Numbered from the stretch's first letter, positions 45,752 through 58,100 are shown. The stretch is DNA of 64,000 nt from Glycine soja (GCF_004193775.1 NC_041019.1:40010966-40074965), one strand, 5' to 3'. Notes: generated from the letters alone by a model not told the origin. Made by a program: numbers and translations.

Positions 45752-47049
45752 GGCTATGGTCTTATGAGGCTTTTTGTGTGAATGTCTGAGGTAACGCCCG
45801 TGTCTTAATTACATATTAATGTGAGCCATGTGAGTACATTAAATTATCAATATGGCTAAAGAGTCCTATCGGCTGATAGTGATAGGTTACAAAGGTTCTA
45901 ATAAAAGTGATAAAGTTTTTATTTTCTTAGATTTTAATTACCCAAATAATATGTTTATGGTCACTAAACTTTTTTGAATTACTTTTAGATCCTAGACTGA
46001 TTTCAGTCTTTAAACTTTTTATCCTTTAAAATATTTTTTGGTTACTTAATAAATATTCAAATTTTGATTTATATTCATAATAAAATAAAAATGTATTTAT
46101 CTTTAATATTTAAAAACTTATATTTTATATACATGTCGTTTCTAGATGTCCACGCATTAGCTGCTTATGTGTCTATTAACTTAACATATCAACAAATTAT
46201 CTATAATGTCATGTCAGTTCCAACAATTTTAACGGTTTATTTTGTCTTACTAAGAGTTTAAAAGGGACTAAAAGTATGTTAATATTTTTCAATTTTCTAA
46301 TCCTAGTTTAGACATATAAGTATCATATCATCTCCAATAAGAATTTATATTTATGTAAAATTTGTGTCAACTAAGAATTTAATGATAAATTAATTTGACT
46401 TAAGCAAATGAAATTACGTGCTTTAAAATCCCTCGTTTAATAAATTATAAAAGCCAAAAATATAAGGAAACTTTAAAAAATTGTGATTCACTCGTTTGGT
46501 CAATCTATATACTAAAAGAGATCATAAATAATATGTGGTGATAAAAAATTGAGAAAATTAATGTAAAAGAAAAGTACAAATATTATAATCTTTTTGTCTC
46601 ATTATAATTATTATTTTAAGTTATTTTCACAAACAAAAAAAAATCAATAAATAAATAAAAGAGAATAATAATTTTATAAAATTAACTTTATTATCATTAA
46701 TTTATTTTTTATTTTTGTAACCCATGTCATTAATATTATAAGGGATATAAGTAGAAAAATTAATTAATGTTATATTTAAAAATTAAAATAACAATTATTT
46801 TGAGACAATTTTTTTCTTAGAATGATTATTACGGGAAGGAAGAAATATTTTTTTATGAGAGTACAAATATTGTAAAAGAAAAATCAAGTATTAAGTTCCT
46901 TATTTTTAATACCGATATAGAAAGAAAAATAAAGGGAATCTCATTACATCTTCCAAAATCAATATTATGATTTATCAATTAGCCTGATGTACACGGTGAG
47001 GTTATTGGTGAGATCTTCCCGGAACCACACTGATTGTTTTGAACTTTTG
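45752..47049. other. Intergenic, no gene seen
   Basis: AT-rich DNA upstream of the kinase relic. The frame 46064-46261 is not supported. Confidence 0.5.
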
Positions 47050-47057
47050 TTGTTTAG

Positions 47058-47673
47058 TAGACATGGCAAGAAAACTCGTACTCGTTAATATCTGTCCGAA
47101 TTTGTCTCGATTTTGACAGATAATACCCGATTTGATCGGGTATGGGTTCGGATTCGGGTTCAGATTTTTCCAGATAACCAAAAGTTGAATACGAGTACAG
47201 ATATGAGATTACTAGACTCGTCCCGACCCCAAACCCGAACCCGCCCCGCCACTTAAAATCTTTAGAATTTTTGTATAATTTAATTAAAAGACATAAAATT
47301 TTTATTACTAGTTAATTTTATTTTAGAATTTTTATATAATTTAATATTATTTTCTTAACTATTTTTGTAGACACACTCGTTATAATAAATTTATTGATAT
47401 ATAAGTAGTTAAAAATAAATGTTTAACAATCAATTTATTTTTTCTAAAATCAAAATTTTAATATTTTTTTTTATAAAAAAGTATTTTTCTAATTTGAATC
47501 GTGTATGGAACGGGATCGGAGATACCCGATAGCCGACGGGTACGGAAATGAGACAATAAACTTAAACTCGTCAGATATCAGATACGAGTATGGGGATATG
47601 TTGGGGGGTCGGGATAAGGGATCGGGGAGACAATACCCATACCCGTACCCGCCACACCCCATTTCCATGCCTA
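47058..47673. mobile_element. Non-autonomous hAT element, 616 bp
   Basis: Flanked by the exact 8-bp duplication TTGTTTAG (47050-47057 and 47674-47681). Ends are inverted repeats: TAGACATGGCAAGAAAAC on the left and, on the opposite strand at the right, TAGGCATGGAAATGGGG. Subterminal regions carry many GGGTA/TACCC motifs (ATACCCGAT, CGGGTATGGG, ACCCGTACCCG). No transposase is encoded. Confidence 0.9.
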
Positions 47674-47849
47674 TTGTTTAGCCTTGTTTTCTTTTTTGAT
47701 AAATATTGTTGAAGTCTTTGATTAAGAAAACTTTAGCTGGACGTGGTGTGCACTGATAAAGTAGTTTGACTTCCGGGGGAGTATTTTTTTGGTCAAGAAA
47801 CAGTGGCAAAAACACTCACTACTAAGTCAATTAAAAACCTCTATAGAAA

Positions 47850-48420
47850 GAGACCGAAGATACGTCTACTAACAGCGGCGAAGAAATGAAACCAGGAACA
47901 GCATCAAAAACTCTGACCTCACTATCTAATGAAGACCCTTACTTGGACAGAACATCTGCCACTTGATTGGCTTCAAGATATATGTGCATCCAAGAATAAA
48001 CATCCCCTTAATAACAAAATCCTGAATAGCTTGAACTAAAGGGAAACAAATATTCGTCGAGGAACATCCCCTTGACTAAGAGAAATAGCAAGACTAGAAA
48101 CCAACTCAACCACTCTGAAAGTTTTCCTTAGTAGGATGCGTGAATTATTGTAAATTCACTTATACTTATCTTTGACTTGTCCTTATAAAAAAAAAATCAG
48201 ACTCAACCAGCTTCTTTTTAAAACCTTTTCCCCATGCAATCTGCACCCCAATGAGAATGGCCCAGAGCTCTGCTATTAACACCACTTACCTACCTAAGTT
48301 GTTTGCAAAAGCTACAACCATATGACCTTCATGGTCCCTGATAATTCCTCCACATCCAGTCACATCACCAACAGCAACTGCCCCATCACAATTCAATTTA
48401 AACTTTCCCATGGAGAACAC
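47850..48420 (-). pseudogene. LINE-type RNase H domain remnant
   Basis: The minus strand reads as the RNase H domain found at the end of many plant LINE or retroelement polyproteins: GDVTGCGGIIRDHEGHMVVA near 48300-48360, then LIAELWAILIGVQIAWGKGF near 48230, and after a break HIYLEANQVADVLSK near 47950. These contain the usual catalytic Glu (AELWA) and Asp (ADVL). Stops and an A-rich insertion near 48140-48195 break it. Confidence 0.75.
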
Positions 48421-48599
48421 TTCCAACGAATGGAAATCAAATGCCTATTTTGCATCTCAATTCCTTCTGTCTTGCAGCTAACAGAAACTCCTTGGACTAT
48501 TCTGATAATCTGTTGGGCATTGTTATTGTCAGAAATGGCTGAATTTTTAAAAATAAGTGATAAGGTGCCGGGTGCTATATTAGGACCTTGTTAGACATG

Positions 48600-49139
48600 G
48601 TTTTAAATCGCAGTTACGATTACCGGTTGCGGCCATTGTGGTTGCTGCGATGCGGAGTGCGATGTAAAATTATTATATGTTTATGCTGAATATGAAAATG
48701 AATTTTATAATTATTCTACTTTTTGACATATCTTTTATTTATAACAAACATAATTTTTCCTTCATTTTAAGATTTGGTATCCCCTAATATCCCATACTGT
48801 CAAACTCATTAAACATAGCTATCCTCCTATTCAACTACTTTAATCATTTTCCAACATTTCATAGCATTTTCAGGGATGGAACGGACACTCGGGTTTTTAC
48901 CATTTATCTATTTATATATAGAGAGATAATTTTCTCCATACACTTTTCCTTCTTTTTTAATTTTAATTGATTTCAAGTAAAAGATTATTTATGGGTCTTT
49001 TGATATCTAGGACAAATTGATGACCCTTAAGAGTTCAAAATAGAATATTGAAATCTAAATTTAATTTAATTTTGACAAAAAAGTGCAATAAAAATTGTCG
49101 CGTGGGCTATACACAAGTTTCATGTCTATTATAAAGTAT
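48600..49139. other. Intergenic, no gene seen
   Basis: Begins with a repeat-like stretch (ATCGCAGTTACGATTACCGG, near 48605). The rest is AT-rich. Confidence 0.45.
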
Positions 49140-50500
49140 CCGAAACACACTAGAAGGGGGGTTGAATAATGTAATGGATAAAAATTGTCTTTCGAAAACT
49201 TTGGAAGCTTTTTTCAAACATATATCAATGGACAATGTGTTGGTTTGAAATCAATGTATTTTGTAGAAGTAAACTATAGAAATGAACTAGTTATATAGAA
49301 GCAGTAAAGAAAATAAAGAGGTTTTATACTGGTTCATTCCAATTCTTGGGTTATGTTGACTTCTCCTTCAAAACTTCAAGGGTTTCACTAATCAAAATTT
49401 TGATGACAACCAAGTATTCTCTGTCACTTCTGGTTACAACAAGTACTCTGCAAAGAGAGAAAGAGTGTGGAGGCCACAAACATTTTCTGTAGCATATCTT
49501 CAGAGAAGTACATCTTCACAGTGTCGTCTTGGGCTCGGAGTTGGCTTTCAAGGTACAATTCAAATACAACGCTAACAACGCAGGATAAACATAATAAAGA
49601 ATGTCAAGACAAGACAATTTAAAAAACTTCTCTCTTGTGCGCTATGGCACCTATGACTTACTGAACCATGGATGTTACTTTATGGCGATAACTTCTCAAT
49701 TCTTGAGGATTAAGTAATTGTTTCATTGCCTTTGGACTGTGAGCCAAGTGTCAAAGTACTTGTCTTCTTGGGACTGCACGCTGGGGCAATATCATCCAAT
49801 GAATGATGCTTCAGCTATCGTCCAGAGCTTTTCTACCCATGGTTTTTGCTTGTATCTTATAGAGATAGATAAACCTGTAGCTTAAGCATGAAAGGTTAAC
49901 ACATAAAATTTATACTTTGCTAGCATCAAAACCTTAGGGACTTAACTGTTTGGTACAGTCTAATGTGACTTGGACGTAGCCAGACTTAACAATCTCTTCC
50001 TTTTTTATGACAACAAACAATATAAATTTTGATATATACCAAGAAGGATAAGATGAAAAGATTAAGGTACCAAAAGTGTTTTGAGTGTACTGTTGTATTC
50101 CACTTAGCCTTTGTGAGTGTATCTAAAGAATGTAACTTTGATATACAACAAACTTGTTAAGCATCAAAGTATAAAGAGAGTTTTCAAAGACATAATCAGA
50201 GCAAAGATGTTATCAATATGCATAGGCAAATTATGTGGAGATAAATGAAACTCTCCTTAAGTTCATTACCTTATGCATGTATCAATCAAAGCATGCATGT
50301 TATAGATATCAAAGCATATATGTAGCAAAAAAAATTTAAAAACATGGAAACACACATATGTTACCACCAGAACACTTGTTTTATTAAAATTGGCAGAGAA
50401 GAATACAAGTGTTTACACATCAAAATTCCTATTCTACTTTCTCTCCCTTAGTCATTATCAAAAGATGTTGGTTCTAAAAGAAAGAGAAAAAGACATGAAC
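49140..50500. other. Retroelement-derived non-coding sequence
   Basis: Contains GGTTTTATACTGGTTC near 49320, resembling 16305, and CTCTCCCTTAGTCATTATCAAA near 50440, resembling the pyrimidine-rich CTCCCCC stretches near 17190-17540. It is probably LTR or leader of the same broad type of element as the relic to the right. No coding frame is recognised. Confidence 0.45.
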
Positions 50501-51718
50501 ATCATTTTCAACCTTCAGTGGACGAAGGTTGAGGGGTAGAACGTGGTGACTTTGGTGGTGAAGGCAGAGGAGTAGGAACAGGATCAGTAAGGATTACAAC
50601 CTCTGATGTAGGAACCTTAAGGTGAGGTTGCATAATGTGGTTGCTGGTGGTGGAGGTGGTTGAGGTATAGGTGTAGACTAGTGTTTAACGAATAGAGGCA
50701 ACCTTTGTTGCATCAGTAGATTCATGTTAAAGAGAACATAATCATTAAAGGATTTGAGTAAGGACACCAGGGTGTTCTTGATCAGTAAATTGGTCTCCAT
50801 ATGTTCAGCAAGGAACCTTCTTTCCATGGGTTCTTCCAAGTTAGCCTATTAAAGGCACAATAGTTCTTGAATCCTCTTTTCAGACACACCAATTGGAGCA
50901 AAGGTGGTCAAAGGAGTTATCACATGAGGAGTATTGAAAGTGCTGACAGTGGTTATGGTATCTTCAACAACTAGTAGAGGTTGTGAATAACTTCAATTAG
51001 CAAAGGTTCAATAGCATCGACATGAGGTCCAAGGTGTGCATGAATATTGTCGAATAGCTCTTCAGATTCAAGCATTTTCTGTTGTTGTTTTTCTTCGGCC
51101 TCTTTTTGCATCTCCATCAACTAGCAGTTTAGCTTCTCTTATTTTCATTAAAGCTCAATTGCCATGCCTTGACATGGAACCCATGGATTTTGATAAGGAG
51201 AATATGGACACTCCTTGAGTCCAGGAAACCTTGCCCAGACAGTGACAATGGACTTCTCATTGCATCTTTAGAGTACTTATGCAAGCCACAAACAAACCGA
51301 GAGTGAGGAGGATGAGTATCATGAATAAGGCGTTGATAGAACTCATTATCTCCTTCTTATCTTAGGAAACACATCTGCCAGTCGTTCAAGTGATATATCT
51401 AGGATAGACACAAGATTTATGCCATCCGCTTAGGGTTGGAGTTGTCTTCTTGATCATAGTTGGAGGTGGAAGCAAGGCGTGAGTTCTCATACATGTCTTT
51501 ATAGTAAAAGAACATGGCATCATGCTGATCAAACTCAATGCCAAGCTTTAATGCATGAGATTTTGTAGTCACATCCTTGGTATAGTACCTACTCCAATCA
51601 TACAAAATTAGACCCAAGGCAGCATTATCTTTTGGGCCTTGATAAGGCACGTGCTTACTAGGGGTGGGAATAGGCCAGGTCAGGCCAGACTTTGAAAGGC
51701 CTGAGCCTAGCCTACGAT

Positions 51719-52485
51719 TAGGGGTGAAAATGAGCCGAGCAGCTTGTCAAGGGCCTTTGGCTCGGCCTATGTAAGACTCGACTCGACTCGGCTTGTTTAC
51801 TATAAAGGCTAAGCTCAAGCTTTTTAAAAAGCCTTTTTAGATAAAAAGACCAAGCCCAAACTATAAAAAAAGCTTGTTAAGCTTGACAAGCCGGCCTGTT
51901 TAACTAACAATAATAATAATAATAATAATAATAATAACTTTATTTTATCAAATCTTATCTTATCCAAATTTTATTTTATCCAGATTTTATTCCATCTAGA
52001 TTTTATTTCGTCCAGATTTTATTTCATCAAATCTTATCTTATTTTGTCCAGATTTTATTTTATTTCGTTTATGGGGTTGGACTTAAAATAAATTTGTAAG
52101 CTTTGGGGCTGAGGACCTAATCCATACATTTTTTAATATTATGCTCTTTTTATTTTCTTTTGATATACTTTGTGCTTTAACAACTTGAATTCAATATGAT
52201 TTTGTTTCTCAATTAATTTTGGATTTGTACATTACTTATACCAAATTTTATAAGTTTCTTTTTTTAGTTAGTATTTCACTAGGTTTTAAAATAATTAATT
52301 AATCAAAGACGTCTTTAAGCAAGTTTTTAAATAGGCTCGTGGGCCAAGCCAGACTTTTATGTAAGCCGAGCCGAGCCTTTAAAAAAAAGCTTATGACAGG
52401 TAATGAGCCAAGCTCAAGCCTTATCTATTCAATTCAAGCCGAGCTCAAGCCTAGTAAAGCTTGGCTTGGCTCATTTCCACCCCTA
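51719..52485. mobile_element. Non-autonomous hAT element, nested (767 bp)
   Basis: Lies inside the outer element, flanked by the exact 8-bp duplication CCTACGAT (51711-51718 and 52486-52493). Ends: TAGGGGTGAAAATGAGCC on the left and TAGGGGTGGAAATGAGCC (reverse strand) on the right. It carries AAGCTTGGCTTGGCTC-type subterminal motifs and an AAT microsatellite at 51905-51937. Confidence 0.95.
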
Positions 52486-52837
52486 CCTACGATGAATCTT
52501 TGAGGCCTGAGCCTGGCCTATAGCCTATCAAAGACTTTTATTTTGCCTCGGCCTGATCTTTTTAAAAGCTTGGCCTGACCTGATAGCCTTTTTAAAAGCC
52601 TTCTTCGCAATAAATATTTAATATTTTATGGAGTAGGAACGTAATAGGAAAGTTAAAAAAAAAGGAAAGTCAATCAAAATAATGAGGAATATAAAAGGTC
52701 ACATGACTCACACCTAAATTGTAATTAAAGTCCTTGATTATAGGAATAAAAGTTATGGAGCAGTAATGTGTAATCAAAGTCTGATAGTTTAAAAAAAATT
52801 AATTGTATCCAAAAAATAATATTATATATTGGTACCC

Positions 52838-52866
52838 AAAAAATAAATAAATAAATAAATAAATAA

Positions 52867-52917
<51 letters not shown>
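52838..52917. repeat. AAAT then AT microsatellite
   Basis: (AAAT)n followed by about 22 AT units, within the outer hAT element. Confidence 0.95.
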
Positions 52918-52919
<2 letters not shown>

Positions 52920-54154
52920 CCTAAGCCTGGTCTATTTAATTTAATAGACTTTTAAAAAAGCCTGAGCCTAACCTTTTAATTAAATAGGCCAGTTCAGGCC
53001 AGACTTTATGTAGGCCAGGTCGTAGGCCCCTGTAGGCCAGCCTGGCCTATTTCCACCCCTAGTGCTTACTGTGGGGAGGAACTTTGTTTTTCTGCTTCAT
53101 TAGGTCCAAGGGTGGCAATCTTGGAGCTATTCTGTTAGGCATGAATTTGATAGTAGTTTTGCAATAGATATATAGACCTGGAGGATAGCTTGGCCATTGA
53201 TCTGTCAACCCACATCGCATCTTCATCATCCCAACATTATATACATCATCCTTAGTTAGGGGGAGAGCTTGATGGCCATAGTCTAAGGGAACAAACTTAG
53301 ACATGGGAGTGAAAAGTTGGACATATTTTGGATGTAGAAAGAAAGCAGAAAATCATCAGAAGATGGATCAATCTGTGCGTCAATCTTGTGAAACCACCCA
53401 ATGGTGTCCTTGTCATATGTAACCTTTTCTCTGCAAGCTCCAAAAGGAATTATGTAGATATTCTTGCGTTGGGCCACGAGAGATGAAGGCTTGGATACCT
53501 TAGGGTGAAGTCACTTCCACTTTAGTGGAGGAAGAACTTTGATCCTTGTTGGTGGATCTTGCTTAGAAGCTATGGATGCAACATTAAATTATGCTTCCAT
53601 TCTTCAATGTCAAGTCAAAACCGTGTCCAATCAATTGGAGGTTGGAATTCTGCTCCCATTGTTCTTTGAATGTTGTAAGCATAAACAACGGGAAAACACA
53701 ACCTTGCAATGTCTTCAGCTTTAAGGTTAGGATCTACGACAGGAGGGCCTTGATGTTGAAAGTGATCAAGGTGGATGGGAGATGGAGGTGCTTCATTCTA
53801 AACATCATTGTCATATTAGTAGTGCACTCAGTTCATTTCTTCCTGAGGTGTATAGTCTCAGTTCTTCGAAGGCTTCGCTTAACCTGTTGAACAATTGAAG
53901 CCTGTTGACGAACCAGTTGAATATCAGTTAGAGGGGGGTCGTTAGCAACATTATCTTGAATTGAGGATTGTTCACCCTTTAGATGCTTGGTTCGCTGAGC
54001 TCCTTTTTTTTTTATCATTTGCTTGAATGAGGTTGAGTAGGAGGAGGAGGAGCCTATTGAGATGGTTTCACCTTCTTCACTTGAGGCACAAAGGTCTCAT
54101 TCGAAGGGGGTGCAACTTTTGTTTTCTTGAAGACTAAAGGTTTATCATCCTCAC

Positions 54155-55055
54155 TGATGCAATCCTACCCTTCAAGGGTATTAGATAGAAGACTCTAAGA
54201 AGATTGAATTAGAGCTACTAAAGAAGGCCCTAGGGTTCTCATGAACCTCAGGGTAGATTTCTGAGCCCATGGACCAAGGTTGGGTCCACTCTTCTTTGTA
54301 AATATTACAATAGGTTTTTCCTTCTTTTGGGCCTAGTATTTTGGCCATTCTTGTAATATAAGGTTTTAGCCTTGTATTTCAGGATATTTTGAGTAGTCTT
54401 TGTAATATAAACTCTTTTGTATTTTCATGTATTTTGGTATGGGAGTGAGCTTAGATATTATAGGGGGTGTGTGTAGCTAAGTTCTAGCTTCTCATCTCAA
54501 GGAGGTGAGCTTAGCTATTAGAGGGGTGTGTGTAGCTAAGCTCTAGCTTCTCTAGGAATCTTTTCAAGGAAGCTTTTCAAGAAGCTTCTCAAGGAAGTTT
54601 CTCAAGGAGGTGAACTTAGTTATTAGAGAGGTGTGTGTAGCTAAGCTCTAGCTTCTCAAGGAAGCTTCTCAAGGAAGTTTCTCAATGAAGCTACCTAGGC
54701 TATAAATAGAAGAATGTGTAACACTTGTTGTAACTTTGATGAATGAGAGTCTTGTGAGACATACTTCAAAGTTCCACTTCTTTCCCTCTTTATTCTCCTT
54801 CAATTTCTTGCCCCCCCCCCCCCTCTCTCATTCTTTTCCTCCATTGAAGCTTTCTCTCTAAGCTTCTTATCCAAGACACTCTCTTGGTGATGAAGCTCCT
54901 CCTTCCATGGCTTATTCTCTAGTGGATGGTGTCTCTTCTCACCTCTTCTTCTTTATCTTCCGCTACATATCCATGGTTGAAAATCACCATTGAAGGACCT
55001 TAATGAAGCTCAAAGATCCAGCCTCCATAGAAGCTTCTCAAGCAAGTTTCCATCA
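54155..55055 (+). repeat. Gypsy LTR, plus orientation, 901 bp
   Basis: Begins TGATGCAATCCTACCC like the LTRs of element 1 and ends TTTCCATCA, followed by a primer-binding site. It shares scattered blocks with element 1 (for example CCTAGGGTTCTCATGA and GGTAGATTTC). TATA-like CTATAAATAGAAG at about 54690-54702. An internal unit of about 50 bp starting GTGAGCTTAG is present three times (54445, 54505, 54610). A 13-C run lies at 54811-54823. No second LTR is in the window. Confidence 0.85.
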
Positions 55056-55057
55056 AG

Positions 55058-55070
55058 TGGTAATCAGAGC
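55058..55070 (+). promoter_or_regulatory. Primer-binding site, tRNA-Met type
   Basis: TGGTAATCAGAGC, one base longer than the canonical TGGTATCAGAGC, two bases after the LTR end. A start of internal sequence follows to about 55367, where the element stops. Confidence 0.75.
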
Positions 55071-55367
55071 ACAAGAGCTTCAAGTAGGTGCTCCTTAAAC
55101 CTCCATTAGTTTTCATCTTTACCTTCTCTTCCATTGTTGTTTCTTCATTTTTCTCCATGTATCTCCTCACATGTCTTGTGCTAAATGTTGTTAACATGAT
55201 TCTTTAGAGTTTCCCACCGATTAAACTTGTTATAGAAGCTAGATTTGATTTTCTATGGTTCAAATTTCTTATTCTTTTTCTTGAACCATGAATTGTGTTG
55301 TGTTTAGGTTCCTTTGAGTTTTTTCTTGCTATTTTTTGTGGTTAAAACCTAAATCCATCTTAGAATG

Positions 55368-55585
55368 CACTATATTCTAATGCGGTCATCCTAAGACACC
55401 CGTCTTAGAAGATTCTAAGACGGTCGGAGCACCGACTGTCTTAGAATGTAGTACTTTCTAAGGCGGTCTCCCTCAACCGTCATGGTCGTTCAACCAACTT
55501 TTTACGACACACGCTACAATGACGTTGTGTAACCGATGTAGAATGTAAAAAATAACCGATGTAGAAAGCGCTTTGTCTAGTAGTG
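55368..55585 (+). mobile_element. CACTA-like end or small non-autonomous CACTA
   Basis: The right terminus CTAGTAGTG (reverse complement CACTACTAG) ends at 55585, preceded by two AACCGATGTAGAA motifs like those of the element ending at 6130. The left side begins CACTATATTC at 55368. Inverted TCTAAGACGG/CCGTCTTAGA motifs lie inside. The flanking three bases (ATG and TAT) are not a duplication, so the 218-bp span may be a rearranged fragment. Confidence 0.55.
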
Positions 55586-55653
55586 TATGCACACAACTTT
55601 TATCACATTGCTGTTTGATCCATATTGAACAAGAAGCTTGCTCCGTGTTTTAG

Positions 55654-56372
55654 AATTTTGTTCTCCCTCGGTTAAAATCTTGGCCAGATTCTGATGAGAA
55701 CATAGGAAATCTTCTAATGGTAAGATTGTTTTTCTCATTTTTTGTATCTTTTTTTTTTTGGATTTTCTGATTGGTAGATGAAATTTGTTGAGACTCTGAT
55801 GTTATTACTGTCCGTGAGGCTAACCAAAGTTGTGAAAAACTATCTCCCTTCACCAATATAAAATCTGCAACCTAGTTATAGTTGGTTCAAATATGTTTCT
55901 GATTGTGCATTATTGTATCTTGTGATAAATGACTCATTTTATTTTCTGCATGGTCTTACTTTCTCGTGGAATGTAATGTTATTGAACCATGTGACCTGCT
56001 CACTCACCACTTGGGAAAATCACTTTGTCATTTGTGTTCTCTCTGCTCCACTGGTCAATCAAATACCCGGATTGAGCCTGTAATTGAGCTTAGTTTTTCT
56101 TGTGAAGATATTTATTGTCACGTTAATTAGAGTTATTTTTTCTAAAAGACCATTAATTAAAGCTATTAAACTATACCAATATTTTCAAAATATAAAATTA
56201 ATTCTTTTTATTGCATTTAGTAACTATATGTGGTTTACTGAATTTTCTCTCAACTGTGTGATGAATATAAATGCTTTGTATTTAGGTTTGGAGGTTCTTG
56301 ATTACCCTTGCTGATGTTCTTGGAATATGGCCATTTACCTTGGATGAACTTATACAAGCTTTTCATTATCGT
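55654..56372 (+). pseudogene. DDT-domain exons of an RLT-type homeobox gene (fragment)
   Basis: Two exons with good splice sites. 55654-55719 reads LPRLKSWPDSDENIGNLLM and ends at a GTAAGA donor. 56286-56372 reads VWRFLITLADVLGIWPFTLD then ELIQAFHYR and ends at GTAAGT. This is the start of the DDT domain of plant homeobox-DDT (RLT1/RLT2) proteins, which are subunits of ISWI chromatin remodelling complexes. No homeobox or further DDT exon is found nearby, so it is a gene fragment. Confidence 0.8.
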
Positions 56373-58100
56373 GTAAGTATACTTTTCTCCACCTGTTTGT
56401 GCCAGGTTATCTCTTTCTTTAAGGTCCCTATTCAAGGTCTTGTTTGTCCTAAAATTATTCCTTGAACTTATGATTTCTCGTAGAGATAGAAAAGAGAAGC
56501 TTATGCTGAAAATCATGTGTATCAACTCAACTACACCATGGACTCAATATTTATCTAATGAATATATTAAATACGAAGATTCAGTTTTCCTGATTACCAT
56601 ATTTACTTGATGCACTGAACCTAGATATTACAATGAGCCTTGACATACTAACATGTTTCTAACAGTTGTTTGTGATGATGGATCTATATTTGCTCTCTTA
56701 ATAATTTAGCTCATGCCATTTTATCCACTTCCCAAACAAAGGAATGGAAATTTTATACCATTCCATCATAAAGTATTCAAGTATCCGAACTATGAAACAA
56801 TGGAGTGGTATTTTTATTCTATTTTGTTCCATTCCATTCCACCCCACTTTATTTTATTGTGCATTGCTCCATACACTTAGATATTCAAATGAAGCCTAAG
56901 GATCTTACCTGATTGTGACTTCAAGGTCATACAAGATATTTGCAATGTCAGACTAGTATAGGGTATGTATGAGCTGAATGGATTAACTTTTTTTTGTTGT
57001 TGCTTGTAAGTGTATGATCCCAATGGATTAATGTCACAAGTATGGCAATTATACAAGTTCTTTTGTGCATTTAAATGGATATTTTTCATAGCTTATAAGA
57101 ACAAGCAAACCTACCAGCTAATTGTGAAAATAACCTAAACACAACTTATATAGGAAAAAAAAAAGTTTAGTTGCTTATTAAAATGCACTTGTCATGCAAG
57201 TAAACTTTAATAATTCATTTAAATGAGTCAGTCTTCATCTGGATTTGATTGGGTAGTAGTCCATTTTAGTCTTGGCACATTTATTGGTTAATTTGAAGAG
57301 AATGATATCTATTTATATGCTTTCAAATTATTATCTCCCTTTTGATAACAGGTATTTGGCATTTTTTTTGTTGTAAGTAATAGAGTGCCATAACTCACTG
57401 CTTTTTGGCTCTGAAAATATGATTTTTAAGGTCAGTATTCACTCAAGCTCTTCAAAGTTTTAGAAACTGAATTTGGAAATTGGAACGGGCACATAGAAGT
57501 AGAACACATTTTTGTCAATGTTGTACATGAGAGAAATTTGGTTAGTGCTTGTTTTGAATAAATTTGGTTAATTGAAGTCTTTTTTTGCAGCCAATAATCA
57601 CTTTTGAGCTCTTAAAATATTTAGTGCATGTTTGATTCAACTTATTTTCTAGAGATAATCACTTTTTTTTTTGTTAGCTTTTGAAGAGAACTTTCAAAGA
57701 ATAAGCGAATATTTCCAGAAAATTAATCTTTTCCAAACATGCACTTAAGGTGCATTTTTAAATAAGCTTTGAAAAAGTTCTCTTATATTACAACTATTTT
57801 CTAAATTTTTTCCCACCGAGGCTACTATTTTTAGCTTTTAAGAGAAGCACTAGAACACTTGTTTCACCTTTTGGAAAGCTTGTCTAATAATAGTTATATC
57901 ATATTTTTTAATAGAAAATGTTTTTCCTTTAAAAAGGCACAACATTTGCGCCCTTAAAAAGTAATTTTGGAAAGGATACGTAAAACATATTCTTGTCAAT
58001 GTTGTGCATGACAGATGTTTGGTAAACTTGTTTCAGTTGGCATGACTTTGTGCTGTAAGTACTACTATTGAACCCTCAACAATGTTTTCTATTATTCCAG
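56373..58100. other. Intron-like or intergenic sequence between RLT fragments
   Basis: AT- and T-rich, no recognised exon. A repeated phrase (AGTGCATGTTTG(A/G)TTCA(A/G)CTTA near 57620 and 58270, with similar following sequence) shows an internal duplication. Confidence 0.45.

Larger units (their letters stand above)
51659..53061. mobile_element. Non-autonomous hAT element, outer (1403 bp)
   Basis: Flanked by the exact 8-bp duplication GTGCTTAC (51651-51658 and 53062-53069). Ends: TAGGGGTGGGAATAGGCC on the left and TAGGGGTGGAAATAGGCC (reverse strand) on the right, one mismatch in 18. The interior is full of GGCCTGA/AGGCCAG motifs and contains a second hAT element and an AT microsatellite. Without the nested element it is about 630 bp. 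No coding capacity. Confidence 0.95.
50500..54130 (-). pseudogene. Decayed retroelement-associated protein frame, split by hAT elements
   Basis: On the minus strand open pieces run from 54018 to about 50900: a basic Gln-rich segment (54018-53833), IYIIPFGACREKVTYDKDT (53477-53283), PLTKDDVYNVGMMKMRCGL (53304-53059), then, after the hAT insertion, a frame from 51650 (GLILYDWSRYY), and a coil-forming segment near 51100 (MQKEAEEKQQQKMLESEEL). Without the insertion and one copy of its duplication, the frames on both sides would be in register. I do not recognise the family with confidence; it resembles retroelement-encoded proteins common in legume genomes. Confidence 0.45.

Noticed and set aside
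55368..55585. Calling this a complete CACTA MITE
   Set aside because: The three-base flanks do not match, so only a CACTA-like end is claimed.
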